Below, one piece after another: positions 1 through 9,071 of a stretch of DNA of 64,000 nucleotides. Position 1 is the first letter of the stretch. Every line of letters begins with the position of its first letter. Below the pieces are notes generated by a model that saw nothing but the letters and a program-made list of their open reading frames with translations, was not told the DNA's origin and searched no databases. Source of the stretch: Hamadaea sp013361475 (GTDB taxonomy: Bacteria > Actinomycetota > Actinomycetes > Mycobacteriales > Micromonosporaceae); contig NZ_JBFAHM010000018.1 of assembly GCF_040654195.1 (NCBI RefSeq), positions 62,001-126,000 of the forward strand, written 5' to 3'. The position numbers and the translations under genes were made by a program.

Positions 1-925
1 CGAGCTGGATGCCCAGTTCACCGGAGGAGTGCACGGCCACCCCGAGCTGGAAGGTCTCGCAGACGCCGGCCGCCTTGACGCAGGGCCGGATGCCGCCCCA
101 GAACGTGGTGTCCAGCAGGATCACGTCGACTGCGGGGTCCCGGACGTTGGTGGCCAGCTGTTCGAGGTTGACCACGACCGTGTTGGTCGCGAGCGGGATG
201 CCGAGGTCGCGCAGTTGCCGCATCCCGTTCAGGCCCCAGGTCGGGTCCTCCAGGTAGTCGTTGGGCAGATCCGCGATCGCCTGGCCGAAGCGCCGGGCCT
301 GGCCGACGGAGAGCGCGGCGTTGGGGTCATATCGCAGCTTGTCGCCGGGAACGGCGTCGGCCAGCGCCCGATAGCACTCCAGCTCGTAGTCGGGATGGAA
401 CACCCCGCCCTTGAGCTTGTGCACGGTGAACCCGTGCTTCCGCTTCAGCTCCACCGCCTCGGCGGCCAGCTGCTCCGGCGTACGCACCTCGCCCTCGCCG
501 GCGTCGTTGGCGTACCGGAAGAAGAGGTAGGAGGCGAACGGAACCCGGTCGCGCAGCTTCCCGCCGAGCAGGTCGTAGACCGGTACGCCCAAGTGCTGCC
601 CGATGACGTCCAGGCAGGCGAACTCGATGGCGGCGTGCAACTGGGTGCGGTTGTTGTAGAGGCTGGCCGTGGGATTGGTGATGGCGAACCGCAGCGCCTC
701 CAGCTGGAACGGATCATGCCCCGTCAGGTACGCCTTGAGCCCCCGGATGGCGGCTTCGGCGCTCTCCCCGCCCCCGCCCAGCTCACCGAGGCCGATGAGC
801 CCGGTGTCGGTCTCGACTTCGACGATCGTGCGGACGAAGCGGCCCCAGTGCGCACCGTTCGAGTGCCGCAACGGCGCTTCGAGCGGCACTGTCACGGTGG
901 TGGCCCGGATGTCGGCGATTTTCAC
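1..925 (-). CDS. Enolase-superfamily sugar-acid dehydratase (glucarate dehydratase type), 3'-truncated by window edge
   Basis: About 308 residues are visible; the C-terminus lies outside the window. The reading contains the features of the glucarate dehydratase subgroup: a KLK (KxK) base motif in HKLKGG, the metal-ligand segments RYDPNA and YLEDP, an Asn in ATNTVV, and the His of the H-D dyad in GVAVHSSGELG. Such enzymes dehydrate acid sugars such as glucarate or galactarate using Mg2+. The GTG start at 925 overlaps the stop of the upstream glycosidase gene as GTGA, so it is the last visible gene of the sugar operon and probably handles the released sugar acid. The substrate cannot be fixed from sequence alone. 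Confidence 0.85.
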   Translation of the reverse strand, partial: MKIADIRATTVTVPLEAPLRHSNGAHWGRFVRTIVEVETDTGLIGLGELGGGGESAEAAIRGLKAYLTGHDPFQLEALRFAITNPTASLYNNRTQLHAAIEFACLDVIGQHLGVPVYDLLGGKLRDRVPFASYLFFRYANDAGEGEVRTPEQLAAEAVELKRKHGFTVHKLKGGVFHPDYELECYRALADAVPGDKLRYDPNAALSVGQARRFGQAIADLPNDYLEDPTWGLNGMRQLRDLGIPLATNTVVVNLEQLATNVRDPAVDVILLDTTFWGGIRPCVKAAGVCETFQLGVAVHSSGELGIQL

Positions 926-3900
926 AGTTCACCTTCCAGATCCACCGAGAGCGCGACGAAGGCCCCGGCGGGCACGGTCACCTGGATGCCACCGTCGACC
1001 ACCGGCACCTCCTGCTGCGCCAGTTCCAGCGACGTGCCGAGGTACGCCCGCGAAACGGCTTGAGGTAGGCGTACCACTGTGTCGACGGCGGCGGACGAGA
1101 CGGACCGGAGGTAGACGACGAGCGAGTGGCCGCGCAGCGAACGGCCGAGCGACGACACGTGCACGTCTGGCTGGTCGACCTCGGCGAACGAGAGCGTGGC
1201 GGGCGTCCGGGGCGTGCCGGTCAGCGGCACAGCCAGGAACGGGTCGACGAGCCCGGCGGCGGCGCGGACCCCGGCGGCCGAGCCGCTCGGGCCGGAGGTG
1301 ATCGCGTAGCGGAAGGTCGTCTCGCCCTGCTGTTGCGCGGGGAAGTTGGTGTCCCAGATGTTGTTGAGCGCCCAGGAGTAGAGCGTGCCGGGCTCGGCCG
1401 GACTGGGCTGGACGGTCGGCGGGAAGGGCGCGTAAGGCAGGTAGAGGTCACCGAACATGACCAGCGGAGCCTCCAGCGTGGCCCAGCCGAGGCTCAGCTC
1501 CCCGTCGTCGAACTCGACCCAGTGCCGGATCGGCTGCATGTGGTCGGCCGCGCCGGGGACGGTCGGCATGGTCGGGCCGCCGACGCCGCCGGTCAGTTCC
1601 CACGCCTTCGGCGCGCCCGTCGCGAACGGGTACGCGAAGAAGACGCTCTCCTTGGCCGGAGCGCCCCGCTTGTAGAGCGTGTTGGTGATGTCGACGCGGG
1701 GTACGCCCGCCGGGAGCGTGATCGTCGTCCGCAGCCAGTCGATCCCGTCGCCATCGAGCTGGACCTCCAGCGTCTCGCCCGCCGCAGTCCGTTCGGCGCG
1801 GTTGATCGACGCCCGGCGGCCCAGCGTACGCCCGGCCAGCAGCGCGTCGTGCTCGTGCGCCTCGATGTGCCCGCTGAGGTGGTTGATGTGCGGCGCGGTC
1901 GAGTACTTGTCGTACACGTACTGGTTGAGCCCGGCGTACGCGTCTTTGTTGACAAGCTCCCGACCAGCACGTTTGTCGAAGACGCTCGCGATGACGCCCG
2001 CCTTCAGGTCGTACTCGACCCGGAAGAACTCGTTCTCGACGACGGCGCCGATCTCGCTCGCCGGTGCCGGACCGGTGCCGGGGACGACGTCGAACCGGAC
2101 CGCTCCGAACGCCGGAACGGCGGACGCCGAGAAGATGAGGCGGCGGCCGTAGGGCCGGGTCGGCCACTCCTCGGGGCGTACCACCTCTTCGTGATGGGGC
2201 ACGGGTTCGCCGGTCCGTCCGTCCACAACCGACACGGCCACGTCGAGCGGCACGGTGCTGGCCGGAAGGAACGCCGTGGCGACGTCGGTCCGCTCCGCGG
2301 CTCCCGGGTTGTGGATCAGGAAACCGGCCGCGGTCCCGCTCGCGGGCGCGAACCGAGCGCCGAGACGGCGCAGCCCCGCGTGCCGCAGATCCTCGGCGTC
2401 ATCGGCTCCCGAGTACGCCAGTTCGCACTTGCGCGCCCACTGGAGTCCACCGGAGTCGAAGCCGTCCTCGTGGTCGTGCCACGGATTGGCCGCGCCCCAC
2501 GTGTGCTCGTCGAACAGGCCCAGCTTGTCGTAGACCGCGTCCACCGGCTTCGAGCCATCCACACCGGCCAGCGTGTGCAGCGTTTCCGCGTGGCGTACGG
2601 CGTGCTGGGCGCGGCGGGCGTACCCGAGGGGCCGGGCGCCCGAGCCGAGCCCGTCGGCCCACCAGTCGGTCCAGTCCCCGGTGTGCTCCGGTACGCGATC
2701 CCCGAACGACTCCTCGGCGGCGGCGAAGAACTCCGAATTCGTCGCCATCCGCAGCTTCGGGAACTCGTACGCCGCGTTCCATTCGCGGATGATCGACGGC
2801 GGCAGGATGGACGGGCCGGCGTTGTCGGCGTTGCCGCCCTGAACCCGCAGATGCAGCAGGTCATACGGGTACGGCTGCCGGGTGATCTGGTCGTCGGCCA
2901 GTCCCGACCAGCCGAACGCCTCGGGACCGTAGGGGAACGGCCGTCCGGACAACGCGTCCAGGTAGCCGGGCAGCAGGTCGACCGCGGCCGGGAAGCTCTC
3001 GGCCAGCCCGACGACGTTGCCCTCCATGTAGGCCATGCCGTGCGGGGTGTCGGTGAACCACACGAGCACCCGGTTCCCGGCCGGTGACCGCCACCAGAAC
3101 GGGCGGCCCAGTTCCTGGCCGCCCCGCAGGAACGGCACCGATCGCCCGGCCCAGTTGTGCGCGGCGCTCAGGTAGCGCACGCCCGACGCGGCCAGCGCGT
3201 CCACGAACCCGACGACCGCGCCGGGCACGTCGGTGTGCATGGCGGAGGTGATCGGGATGCCGTGTTCCTCCCGCAGCGCGTCGGTGAAGCGCAGCAGCCG
3301 ATGCAGTTCCTCGGTCGAGCACGCCTCGGTGTGCAGCTGGAACGGCATCGCCGTCACCTCGATGCGCCCACTCCGGGCCAGCTCGACGAACCTGTCCACT
3401 GCCGACTTCGCGCGCGCTTGGAGCCAGCGGCGTACCGGGAGCGCTGACTCGACGCTCCACCGGAACCGCGCGTCGTCCGGCCAGTCGTCGGTCTGCCCGG
3501 CCAGCTCGACCGCCTCGTCGAGATACTCCAGGTGGTTGCGCAGCACCACGCCCTGCCGGTCGGTGTACCCGATGTCCAGGTGCGAGTGATGCACGACGTA
3601 GACCGTCCACTTGCGCTGCGCGGTGACGGTCACGGTCGCCTCGCCCAGGTCCTTTTCCACGAGCGTGTACGCCGTGGGCCGATCCACCTCGGGCACCCAG
3701 AAGTCGTGGCCGGCTCCGTCGGCGATGCGCTCGGTCTGTGCCGCCATCGTCACGGTCACCGGCGCCCCCTGCGCCGCCACGCGTACGGCTTGGACCAGGC
3801 CGTCCGCCGTCCGCCGGAACAGCGGCAGCGGTTGGGCGTACACCTTGACGCCCCGGCCCGTCAGCACGGGCGCGGTATGGGTCGCGCGGAGGGTGGCCCG

Positions 3901-3954
3901 CATGTCGTCGTAGGTCGGCGAACCGAGGCTCGCGCGCAACAGTCGCGTGGTCAT
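922..3954 (-). CDS. GH38-like (alpha-mannosidase type) glycoside hydrolase, 1010 aa
   Basis: Large cytoplasmic glycosidase without a signal peptide. After an N-terminal beta region of about 115 residues it has HSHLDIGYTD (residues 123-132), the metal-binding opening motif of the GH38 (beta/alpha)7 barrel, and MHTDVPG with Asp242 as candidate nucleophile. The C-terminal half is the beta-rich GH38 C-terminal type. GH38 enzymes are zinc-dependent retaining alpha-mannosidases; related bacterial proteins act on unknown plant or fungal glycans. The gene lies between the ABC permeases (26 bp gap) and the enolase gene (4-bp overlap), which suggests hydrolysis of an imported oligosaccharide. Specificity for mannose is an inference. 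Confidence 0.8.
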   Translation of the reverse strand: MTTRLLRASLGSPTYDDMRATLRATHTAPVLTGRGVKVYAQPLPLFRRTADGLVQAVRVAAQGAPVTVTMAAQTERIADGAGHDFWVPEVDRPTAYTLVEKDLGEATVTVTAQRKWTVYVVHHSHLDIGYTDRQGVVLRNHLEYLDEAVELAGQTDDWPDDARFRWSVESALPVRRWLQARAKSAVDRFVELARSGRIEVTAMPFQLHTEACSTEELHRLLRFTDALREEHGIPITSAMHTDVPGAVVGFVDALAASGVRYLSAAHNWAGRSVPFLRGGQELGRPFWWRSPAGNRVLVWFTDTPHGMAYMEGNVVGLAESFPAAVDLLPGYLDALSGRPFPYGPEAFGWSGLADDQITRQPYPYDLLHLRVQGGNADNAGPSILPPSIIREWNAAYEFPKLRMATNSEFFAAAEESFGDRVPEHTGDWTDWWADGLGSGARPLGYARRAQHAVRHAETLHTLAGVDGSKPVDAVYDKLGLFDEHTWGAANPWHDHEDGFDSGGLQWARKCELAYSGADDAEDLRHAGLRRLGARFAPASGTAAGFLIHNPGAAERTDVATAFLPASTVPLDVAVSVVDGRTGEPVPHHEEVVRPEEWPTRPYGRRLIFSASAVPAFGAVRFDVVPGTGPAPASEIGAVVENEFFRVEYDLKAGVIASVFDKRAGRELVNKDAYAGLNQYVYDKYSTAPHINHLSGHIEAHEHDALLAGRTLGRRASINRAERTAAGETLEVQLDGDGIDWLRTTITLPAGVPRVDITNTLYKRGAPAKESVFFAYPFATGAPKAWELTGGVGGPTMPTVPGAADHMQPIRHWVEFDDGELSLGWATLEAPLVMFGDLYLPYAPFPPTVQPSPAEPGTLYSWALNNIWDTNFPAQQQGETTFRYAITSGPSGSAAGVRAAAGLVDPFLAVPLTGTPRTPATLSFAEVDQPDVHVSSLGRSLRGHSLVVYLRSVSSAAVDTVVRLPQAVSRAYLGTSLELAQQEVPVVDGGIQVTVPAGAFVALSVDLEGEL

Positions 3955-3979
3955 GCTTGCCTTTCTTTTTCCCCGCCGA

Positions 3980-4792
3980 TCAGTATTGGCCGAGCGCCAA
4001 GCCGCGGGCGAACAGCCGCTGGGTCAGCAGGAACAGCAGGATCGTCGGGAGGGAGATGAACAGACCGGCGGCCAGGACCACCGGGATGGACTTCCCGCCG
4101 TACGCGCTCGACAGCGAGCTGACGGCGGTCATGATCGGCCGGACCGATTCGCTCTGCGACAGCGTCAGGCCGAAGAGCAGGTCGTTCCAGATGAAGGTGA
4201 ACTCGAGGATGAAGACCGCGCCGAGTGCGGGCAGCGCCATCGGCAGGTAGATCCGCCAGAAGATGCGCCAGCTGGACGCCCCGTCCGTCCGCGCCGCCTC
4301 ATAGATCGAGTACGCGATCCCCGTGAAGAAGTTACGCAGCACGAACGCGGCCAGCGGTACGCACACCGCCGTGTAGATCAGGATGAGCCCGGATCGGGTG
4401 TCGTAGAGCATGTTGGTGCTGTAACCGAGGAACAGCGGGATGATCAGCATCTGGGTCGGGAAGATCGTCCCGCCGAAGATCAGCATGAACCACCAGAACC
4501 CGGCTCGCAGCCGCAGCACGACGATGGCGTACCCGGCGAGGGCGCCGAGCAGAACTCCGGCGGCGGGCGAGACGATCGCGTAGAGAGCGGTGCTCCCGAT
4601 GCTCTCCCCGAGTTGCGCGGCCTCCCAGGCGATCTTGACGTTCTCGACGAAGCCGAACCCGGACGGTGTCCAGATTTTGTCCGCGTCGTACTCGGTGGCC
4701 GGCCGGGTCGCGTTCACCAGCAGCAGATACGTCGGCAGCAGCCAGATCAGGCCGAGCACCACGAGCACCGCTCTGCGCACGAAGCCGCTCAT
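3980..4792 (-). CDS. Carbohydrate ABC transporter permease (MalG type), 270 aa
   Basis: Second membrane subunit of a CUT1-type sugar importer. It starts MSGFVRRAVLVVLG with an immediate transmembrane helix, has six predicted helices, and carries the EAA cytoplasmic loop near EAARTDGASSWRIFWRIYLP, which contacts the ATPase. The ATG at 4792 overlaps the stop of the upstream permease by 4 bp (ATGA), so I prefer it to the much longer in-frame extension upstream. No ATPase gene lies nearby; such importers usually share a genomic MsiK-type ATPase. Confidence 0.93.
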   Translation of the reverse strand: MSGFVRRAVLVVLGLIWLLPTYLLLVNATRPATEYDADKIWTPSGFGFVENVKIAWEAAQLGESIGSTALYAIVSPAAGVLLGALAGYAIVVLRLRAGFWWFMLIFGGTIFPTQMLIIPLFLGYSTNMLYDTRSGLILIYTAVCVPLAAFVLRNFFTGIAYSIYEAARTDGASSWRIFWRIYLPMALPALGAVFILEFTFIWNDLLFGLTLSQSESVRPIMTAVSSLSSAYGGKSIPVVLAAGLFISLPTILLFLLTQRLFARGLALGQY

Positions 4793-5691
4793 GCGAGGCC
4801 CTCCTTCGACGTGGACATCTGGCGGCGGAGGTAGACGAACGACACCAGGCCGGTGACCAGGCTGAGCGCGAAGGCGACCGCCGCGCCGTAGCCGTACTCG
4901 GCCGAGACGAAGGCGTCCCGGTACATGGTCACGGCCAGCGTCTCGGAGTTGCGTCCCGGCCCGCCCTGTGTGGTGACCCAGACGATGTCGAACGTCTTCA
5001 GGCTGGCCACCAGCGACAGCCCGACCACCACCGTGGTGAGCGGGGCCAGCAGTGGCCAGGTGACGCTGCGGAACAGCCGCCAGCCGGAGGCGCCGTCCAA
5101 CCGGGCCGCCTCCTGCGGTTCCTTCGGGATCGACTGCAGGCCGACCAGGAACAGCAGCGCGTTCACCCCGGCCTGTTGCCAGGTCAGCGCGATGATCATG
5201 GCGATCGTGTTGGCCGGTTCCTCGACCAGGAAGCGGGTATGCGCACCGGGTAGTCCCAGCGCGCCGAGCACGTCGTTCGCGGCTCCCCCGGACTGCAGGA
5301 TGAAGCCCCAGATCACCGCCAGTCCCGCGCCGGAGAGGGCGTACGGGAGGAGGAAGGGCAGGCGGAACCAGGTGCCGCCCTTGATCCCGTAGGACAGGAC
5401 CGCGATGAGCAGACCGAGCGCGACCGGCAGGACAGTCGCTCCGACCGCCCACAGCAGCGTGTTGCGGACGGACGTGGTGAGCGCCGGGTCGTCGAGGAAC
5501 CGGCGGAAGTTCTCCAGCCCCACGAACGACGCCGGATTCAACCCGTCGTAGTCGGTGAAGCCGAGGTACACCGTGTAGAGGAAGGGCAGGTAGAGCAGCC
5601 CGGCGACGATGAGGACGGCGGGCGACACGAAGCCGTAGCCGCCGAGGCGGTCCGCCTTGCTCCGACCGCCTCGGCGGCTACGAGTCGTCAT
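4789..5691 (-). CDS. Carbohydrate ABC transporter permease (MalF type), 300 aa
   Basis: First membrane subunit of the CUT1 importer. A basic N-terminus (TTRSRRGGRSKADR) precedes the first membrane helix (FVSPAVLIVAGLLYLPF), as usual for MalF/UgpA-type proteins, and an EAA loop is visible at EAARLDGASGWRLFRSVTWP. It starts one nucleotide downstream of the stop of the binding-protein gene and overlaps the second permease by 4 bp, so the three transporter genes are translationally coupled. Confidence 0.93.
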   Translation of the reverse strand: MTTRSRRGGRSKADRLGGYGFVSPAVLIVAGLLYLPFLYTVYLGFTDYDGLNPASFVGLENFRRFLDDPALTTSVRNTLLWAVGATVLPVALGLLIAVLSYGIKGGTWFRLPFLLPYALSGAGLAVIWGFILQSGGAANDVLGALGLPGAHTRFLVEEPANTIAMIIALTWQQAGVNALLFLVGLQSIPKEPQEAARLDGASGWRLFRSVTWPLLAPLTTVVVGLSLVASLKTFDIVWVTTQGGPGRNSETLAVTMYRDAFVSAEYGYGAAVAFALSLVTGLVSFVYLRRQMSTSKEGLA

Positions 5692-5692
5692 C

Positions 5693-6952
5693 TCACTTAC
5701 CGGCCTTCGCCCAGTAGTCGTCGGCCGCCTTCTGCAGCGTCGCCAACTGCTTCTGGTAGTCCGCGGGCTTGACCGTGAACGCCCCGAAGGCGTCCAGCGC
5801 GGCGGTCAGCACCGGCGCCGGCACCAACTCGAAGAAGCGGCTGGCCAGGGCGACGTCCGAACCGCCCGCCGACTGGTTGATCGCGTTGAGTGCCGGATCC
5901 GGGATCGTGACCTTCGGGTTGGCCGACACGTCGCCGCGCGAGGTCGCCCACTTCTCCTGCGCCGCGGGCTCCAGCCACCACTGCGCGAACTTCAGGCTCG
6001 CCGCCTTGTCCGGAGCCTTGTCCAGGACGCACAACGGGCCGCTCTCGAACAGCAGGGTGTTCTTCGTGTTGGCCGGGTTCAGGTTCGGGATGGTGAACAT
6101 GCCGTAATCGGTTCCGGGCTTGAGCCCGACCTGGGTCATGCTCGTGTTGAACCAGGTTCCGAAGGGCGCCATCGCGACCTTGCCCGACTTCAGCAGCTCC
6201 TGCGGCTCGGTCTTGTCGCCCGGGTCGGACATGTAGCCCGAGTCGATCAGCGACTTCCACTGCTCCATGACCTTGACGACGCCCGGATCGGTGAACTTCG
6301 CCTTGCCGGTGCCGAGGTCGTTGTAGAGCTGCGGGTCCTGGCCGATGAGCAGCTGCTGGAACCACACGAAGCTGAACAGCTGCGAGGTGCCGTAGAACGG
6401 CGTGACGCCCTTGGCCTTGAGCTTGGCGGCCGCGTCCATCATGTCGGCCCAGGTCTTCGGCGGCTGCACGCCGGCGTCGTCGAAGACCTTCTTGTTGTAG
6501 AACATCACCCAGTACGCGACGTTCAGCGGTACGCAGTACTGCTTGCCGTCGAAGGTGTAGTACTGCTTGAGCGACTCGGGCAGGTAGCCCTTGCCGATGG
6601 CGTCGGTCCACAGCGACGAGGTGTCGGCGACCTGCCCGGCCTTGACGATCTCCTCGAGCTGTGCGCCGGTGTGCCAGGTGAACAGGTCCGGCTTGACGTT
6701 GGTGCGGAAGGACGCCTTGATGAACGCGTCGTAGGTGTTCGCGTCGGTGTATCCGACCGGCTCCATCCCCAGCCCGATCTGCTGCTGGGACAGGGTGCCG
6801 ATCTCCTTGAAGTAGGGCGACCAGGCGCCCTTGTCGTTGTAGAGCTTCAGCTGGGTCTTGCCTTCGGTCTTCGAGTCGCCACCGGAACCGCAGGCCGACA
6901 AGGCCAGGGCCGCGGTGACGACGACCGCCGTGAGCAGTCGCGTACGCCGCAC
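5693..6952 (-). CDS. Extracellular sugar-binding lipoprotein of ABC importer, 419 aa
   Basis: Solute-binding protein of the CUT1 family. The N-terminus RRTRLLTAVVVTAALALSAC is a lipoprotein signal with lipobox LSAC and lipidated Cys21, followed by a Gly/Ser-rich tether and a periplasmic-binding-protein fold typical of the UgpB/MalE group. The GTG at 6952 has an AAAGG ribosome site 8 nt upstream and gives a clean signal peptide; a start 60 bp further upstream would bury it. It follows the regulator gene by 13 bp. Binding protein and two permeases would import the substrate of the neighbouring glycosidase. Confidence 0.92.
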   Translation of the reverse strand: MRRTRLLTAVVVTAALALSACGSGGDSKTEGKTQLKLYNDKGAWSPYFKEIGTLSQQQIGLGMEPVGYTDANTYDAFIKASFRTNVKPDLFTWHTGAQLEEIVKAGQVADTSSLWTDAIGKGYLPESLKQYYTFDGKQYCVPLNVAYWVMFYNKKVFDDAGVQPPKTWADMMDAAAKLKAKGVTPFYGTSQLFSFVWFQQLLIGQDPQLYNDLGTGKAKFTDPGVVKVMEQWKSLIDSGYMSDPGDKTEPQELLKSGKVAMAPFGTWFNTSMTQVGLKPGTDYGMFTIPNLNPANTKNTLLFESGPLCVLDKAPDKAASLKFAQWWLEPAAQEKWATSRGDVSANPKVTIPDPALNAINQSAGGSDVALASRFFELVPAPVLTAALDAFGAFTVKPADYQKQLATLQKAADDYWAKAGK

Positions 6953-6965
6953 GGTTATCGCCTTT

Positions 6966-7739
6966 CTAAGGGGACGGTTCGCTCTCCTGCCGGGCGTGCT
7001 TGGCTGTAACACCGGCGCGCTCTGCGGGGACGACTTCGTCGTCTCCTCGAGCCAGCGCTACCACTGCCTTCACGTCGTCGAGATGACGGCGCATCAGATC
7101 ACTGGCGAGCTGCACGTCGCCGGCCTCGATGGCCTCGAGGACGGCACGGTGCTCGTCGTAGTCGCGTACCCGGTCGTCGAAGAGCTGGAGGATCTCGCGT
7201 TGTTCGCCGGCGTGGACGAACAGGAGGGAGTCGACGACCTCGCGAAGCACCCCGTGACCGCTGGCGGCGGCCACCGCCCGGTGGAAGGCCATGTTGGCCT
7301 CGTGCAACGCTGCGTCGTCGCCGGACGCGCCGGCCAGGTGACGTTGCGCCGTGGCGAGCAGCTCACGCAGATCCGCCAGGCGTTGGGGGTCGCGGCGGGC
7401 GGCCGCGAGTCCGGCGAGATAGGGCTCCATCAGCGCCCGCGCGTCGAGCAGTTGGATCAGCTGCTCGCCGCGGGGCTCCGGAACGTTCGGGTTCGGCAGG
7501 ACGAGACGGTCGACCGCCTCGCTGACGTAGACGCCGGAACCGTGCCTGATCTCGATCGCCCCGGTGGTCTGCAGCCGGCGCAGGGACTCCCGCACCGTCG
7601 GCATGGCCACCGCGAACCGCTCGGCGAGCGCCCGCGTCGAGGGCAGCCGGTTTCCCGGACGCAACCCCTGGTCGCGGATCAACTCCATGATCCGTTCGGT
7701 CAGCGAGTCGGACAGGCTCTGGCGTACCAGCTCCCCCAT
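6966..7739 (-). CDS. GntR-family (FadR subgroup) transcriptional regulator, 257 aa
   Basis: An N-terminal winged helix-turn-helix (about residues 10-75, with RLPSTRALAERFAVAMPTVRE as recognition region) is followed by an all-helical FCD ligand-binding domain (about 90-225), the arrangement of sugar-acid-responsive FadR-type repressors. It is the second gene of the operon, 29 bp after a secreted DUF5005-like protein and 13 bp before the sugar-binding protein. The likely operator is the inverted repeat at 8894-8920. Autoregulation with a sugar acid as inducer is plausible, because an enolase-type sugar-acid dehydratase sits in the same operon. Confidence 0.9.
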   Translation of the reverse strand: MGELVRQSLSDSLTERIMELIRDQGLRPGNRLPSTRALAERFAVAMPTVRESLRRLQTTGAIEIRHGSGVYVSEAVDRLVLPNPNVPEPRGEQLIQLLDARALMEPYLAGLAAARRDPQRLADLRELLATAQRHLAGASGDDAALHEANMAFHRAVAAASGHGVLREVVDSLLFVHAGEQREILQLFDDRVRDYDEHRAVLEAIEAGDVQLASDLMRRHLDDVKAVVALARGDDEVVPAERAGVTAKHARQESEPSP

Positions 7740-7768
7740 CTCGGTCTCCTTCGTAGCTCGGTTCGCCC

Positions 7769-8863
7769 CTAGGGCGCGAGCTGGACTTCGACGAACCGTG
7801 GTCGGTACTTGGTCACGTCTTCCAGCACATCGGTGAAGGTAAGGCTGTTGACGTTATAGGTGATGACCACTGTGTCGTCACGCCGGAGCTCCGGGTGTTC
7901 GTGCGCGTTGTAGGTGATCACGTCCGGATCGCCGTAACTGCCGAACAAGCCGCTCTCCGGCATCGTGTGGAGGAGCCGCCGGTCACCGAACGGGCCGGTC
8001 GGCGACGGGGCCGTGTAGCCCACGATCTCGTTGCTGAACAAGGTGTTCGTGTCCTGCGTGACCAGCAGCCACCGGTCTCGCCACGGCGTCACGCTGTACT
8101 CGTTGCCGACGCCGGCCATGACGCGAGCCGAGTCCTGTTCGGACGCCGACCAGCCGTCGCCGGTGAAGTACTCCCACGGCCGCCGCAGATCGTCGCCGGC
8201 GACCCGGGCGACGTGCATGTACTTCGTGAGGCCGAGATCCTCGACACCGTGCACATAGGTGTGCCCGCCGATGCGCTGCAACCAGCTCGCCCACTGCACG
8301 GTGGCCGCGGACGGCATCGGGTGCACGCTCTTGACGGCCAGCGTCGCGATGTCGAACCGGGCCAGGACGTTCTCCTTCCAGGCCCAGTCCCACATCCCCG
8401 GCCCGAACCGCTCGAACCGCAGGAACATCACGTTGAGCGCGCCCGCGCCGAGGTATGCGCCGCCGAGCCAGTACCAGGAGTCGGCCTGGTCCGGCGACAG
8501 GATCGCGGCCGGCTCGGCCGCCGTGCCCCCGTGGATCGTGGTCATCGTGCCGCCCCGCTGCACGACGAAGGTGTTGTTGACGATCGGGCTGTCCGCCGGC
8601 CGCGACCCGTCGGGGTCGACGGTGCCGAGGAACGTGTCCGAGAAGAGCCAGAGCTGGCGATCGCCGGGAAGCCGGACCGAGTACGTCGAGTCCGCTCCCG
8701 TCCAGCCGCGCCCGCTGTTTCCGTAAGCGGTGAAGGCCTGGGTAAGCCGTTCGGCGATGCCGGGGGCACCGGCCGCGGCGGCCGGCCCGGGCAGCGCCAA
8801 GGCGGCGACCGGGGCCGCGGCCAGCCCGGCGAGCAGGGTACGCCGGGCGACGGGATGGTCCAT
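7769..8863 (-). CDS. Tat-exported DUF5005-like five-bladed beta-propeller protein, 364 aa
   Basis: The N-terminus has a twin-arginine signal (VARRTLLAGLAAAP, Arg7-Arg8) with a hydrophobic Ala/Leu stretch ending near AAAAGAPG. The mature part resembles secreted DUF5005/DUF4185 beta-propeller proteins, with typical strings such as QLWLFSDTFLG, SWYWLGG and GDPDVITYN. Related folds include glycoside hydrolases, so a secreted glycan-processing role is likely but the activity is unknown. The ATG has AGGAG 7 nt upstream. As first gene after the operator it probably heads the seven-gene operon. Confidence 0.75.
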   Translation of the reverse strand: MDHPVARRTLLAGLAAAPVAALALPGPAAAAGAPGIAERLTQAFTAYGNSGRGWTGADSTYSVRLPGDRQLWLFSDTFLGTVDPDGSRPADSPIVNNTFVVQRGGTMTTIHGGTAAEPAAILSPDQADSWYWLGGAYLGAGALNVMFLRFERFGPGMWDWAWKENVLARFDIATLAVKSVHPMPSAATVQWASWLQRIGGHTYVHGVEDLGLTKYMHVARVAGDDLRRPWEYFTGDGWSASEQDSARVMAGVGNEYSVTPWRDRWLLVTQDTNTLFSNEIVGYTAPSPTGPFGDRRLLHTMPESGLFGSYGDPDVITYNAHEHPELRRDDTVVITYNVNSLTFTDVLEDVTKYRPRFVEVQLAP

Positions 8864-8893
8864 GTGCCGCTCCTCTGCACTGAGGGGGTCAAG

Positions 8894-8920
8894 TGACCAA
8901 GTGATCAGATCACTTGTTCA
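8894..8920. promoter_or_regulatory. 27-bp inverted-repeat operator, probably for the GntR/FadR regulator
   Basis: Arms TGACCAAGTGATC and GATCACTTGTTCA flank a central A; 12 of 13 positions pair, with a perfect AAGTGATC/GATCACTT core at 8899-8915. It lies 31 bp upstream of the DUF5005-like start and is the only strong palindrome in that leader. Short inverted repeats of this kind are typical operators of FadR-type GntR proteins, and such a regulator is the second gene of the operon. Confidence 0.65.
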
Positions 8921-8994
8921 CCACGGCGACAAGATCCCGCAACCGAGCCGTTATAGAAAGAGCGACGCCGATATCGACGCCGCTCACGTGATCG

Positions 8995-9057
8995 CGCTGG
9001 ATCAGGGATCCGGGTCGAATCTTGGCGCAAGATTCGACCGTGATCCCTGATCCAGCG
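8995..9057. repeat. Dispersed palindromic element, copy 1 (63 bp)
   Basis: Two 30-nt arms pair at 28 of 30 positions around a 3-nt loop (GCG). The inner core is GGTCGAATCTTG paired with CAAGATTCGACC and the outer ends are CGCTGGATCAGGG and CCCTGATCCAGCG. It lies 14 bp beyond the murA stop codon, so it could act as a hairpin at the 3' end of the murA mRNA. Three further copies in the window have the same architecture. Confidence 0.9.
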
Positions 9058-9071
9058 AGGGAAAGTCGCTA

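Noticed and set aside
1126..3087. Long antisense reading frame (653 codons) opposite the GH38-like gene
   Set aside because: Arg/Gly-rich composition and lack of motifs mark it as a codon-bias shadow in high-GC DNA; the minus-strand gene has clear catalytic motifs and operon overlaps.
3980..5452. 490-aa reading including the MalG-type permease
   Set aside because: The N-terminal 220 residues are out-of-frame sequence of the MalF-type gene; the true start overlaps the upstream stop by 4 bp.
8995..9057. Insertion sequence or miniature transposon ends
   Set aside because: The palindromes have no transposase, no target-site duplication that I can see and no size beyond the hairpin; described as dispersed palindromic repeats instead.
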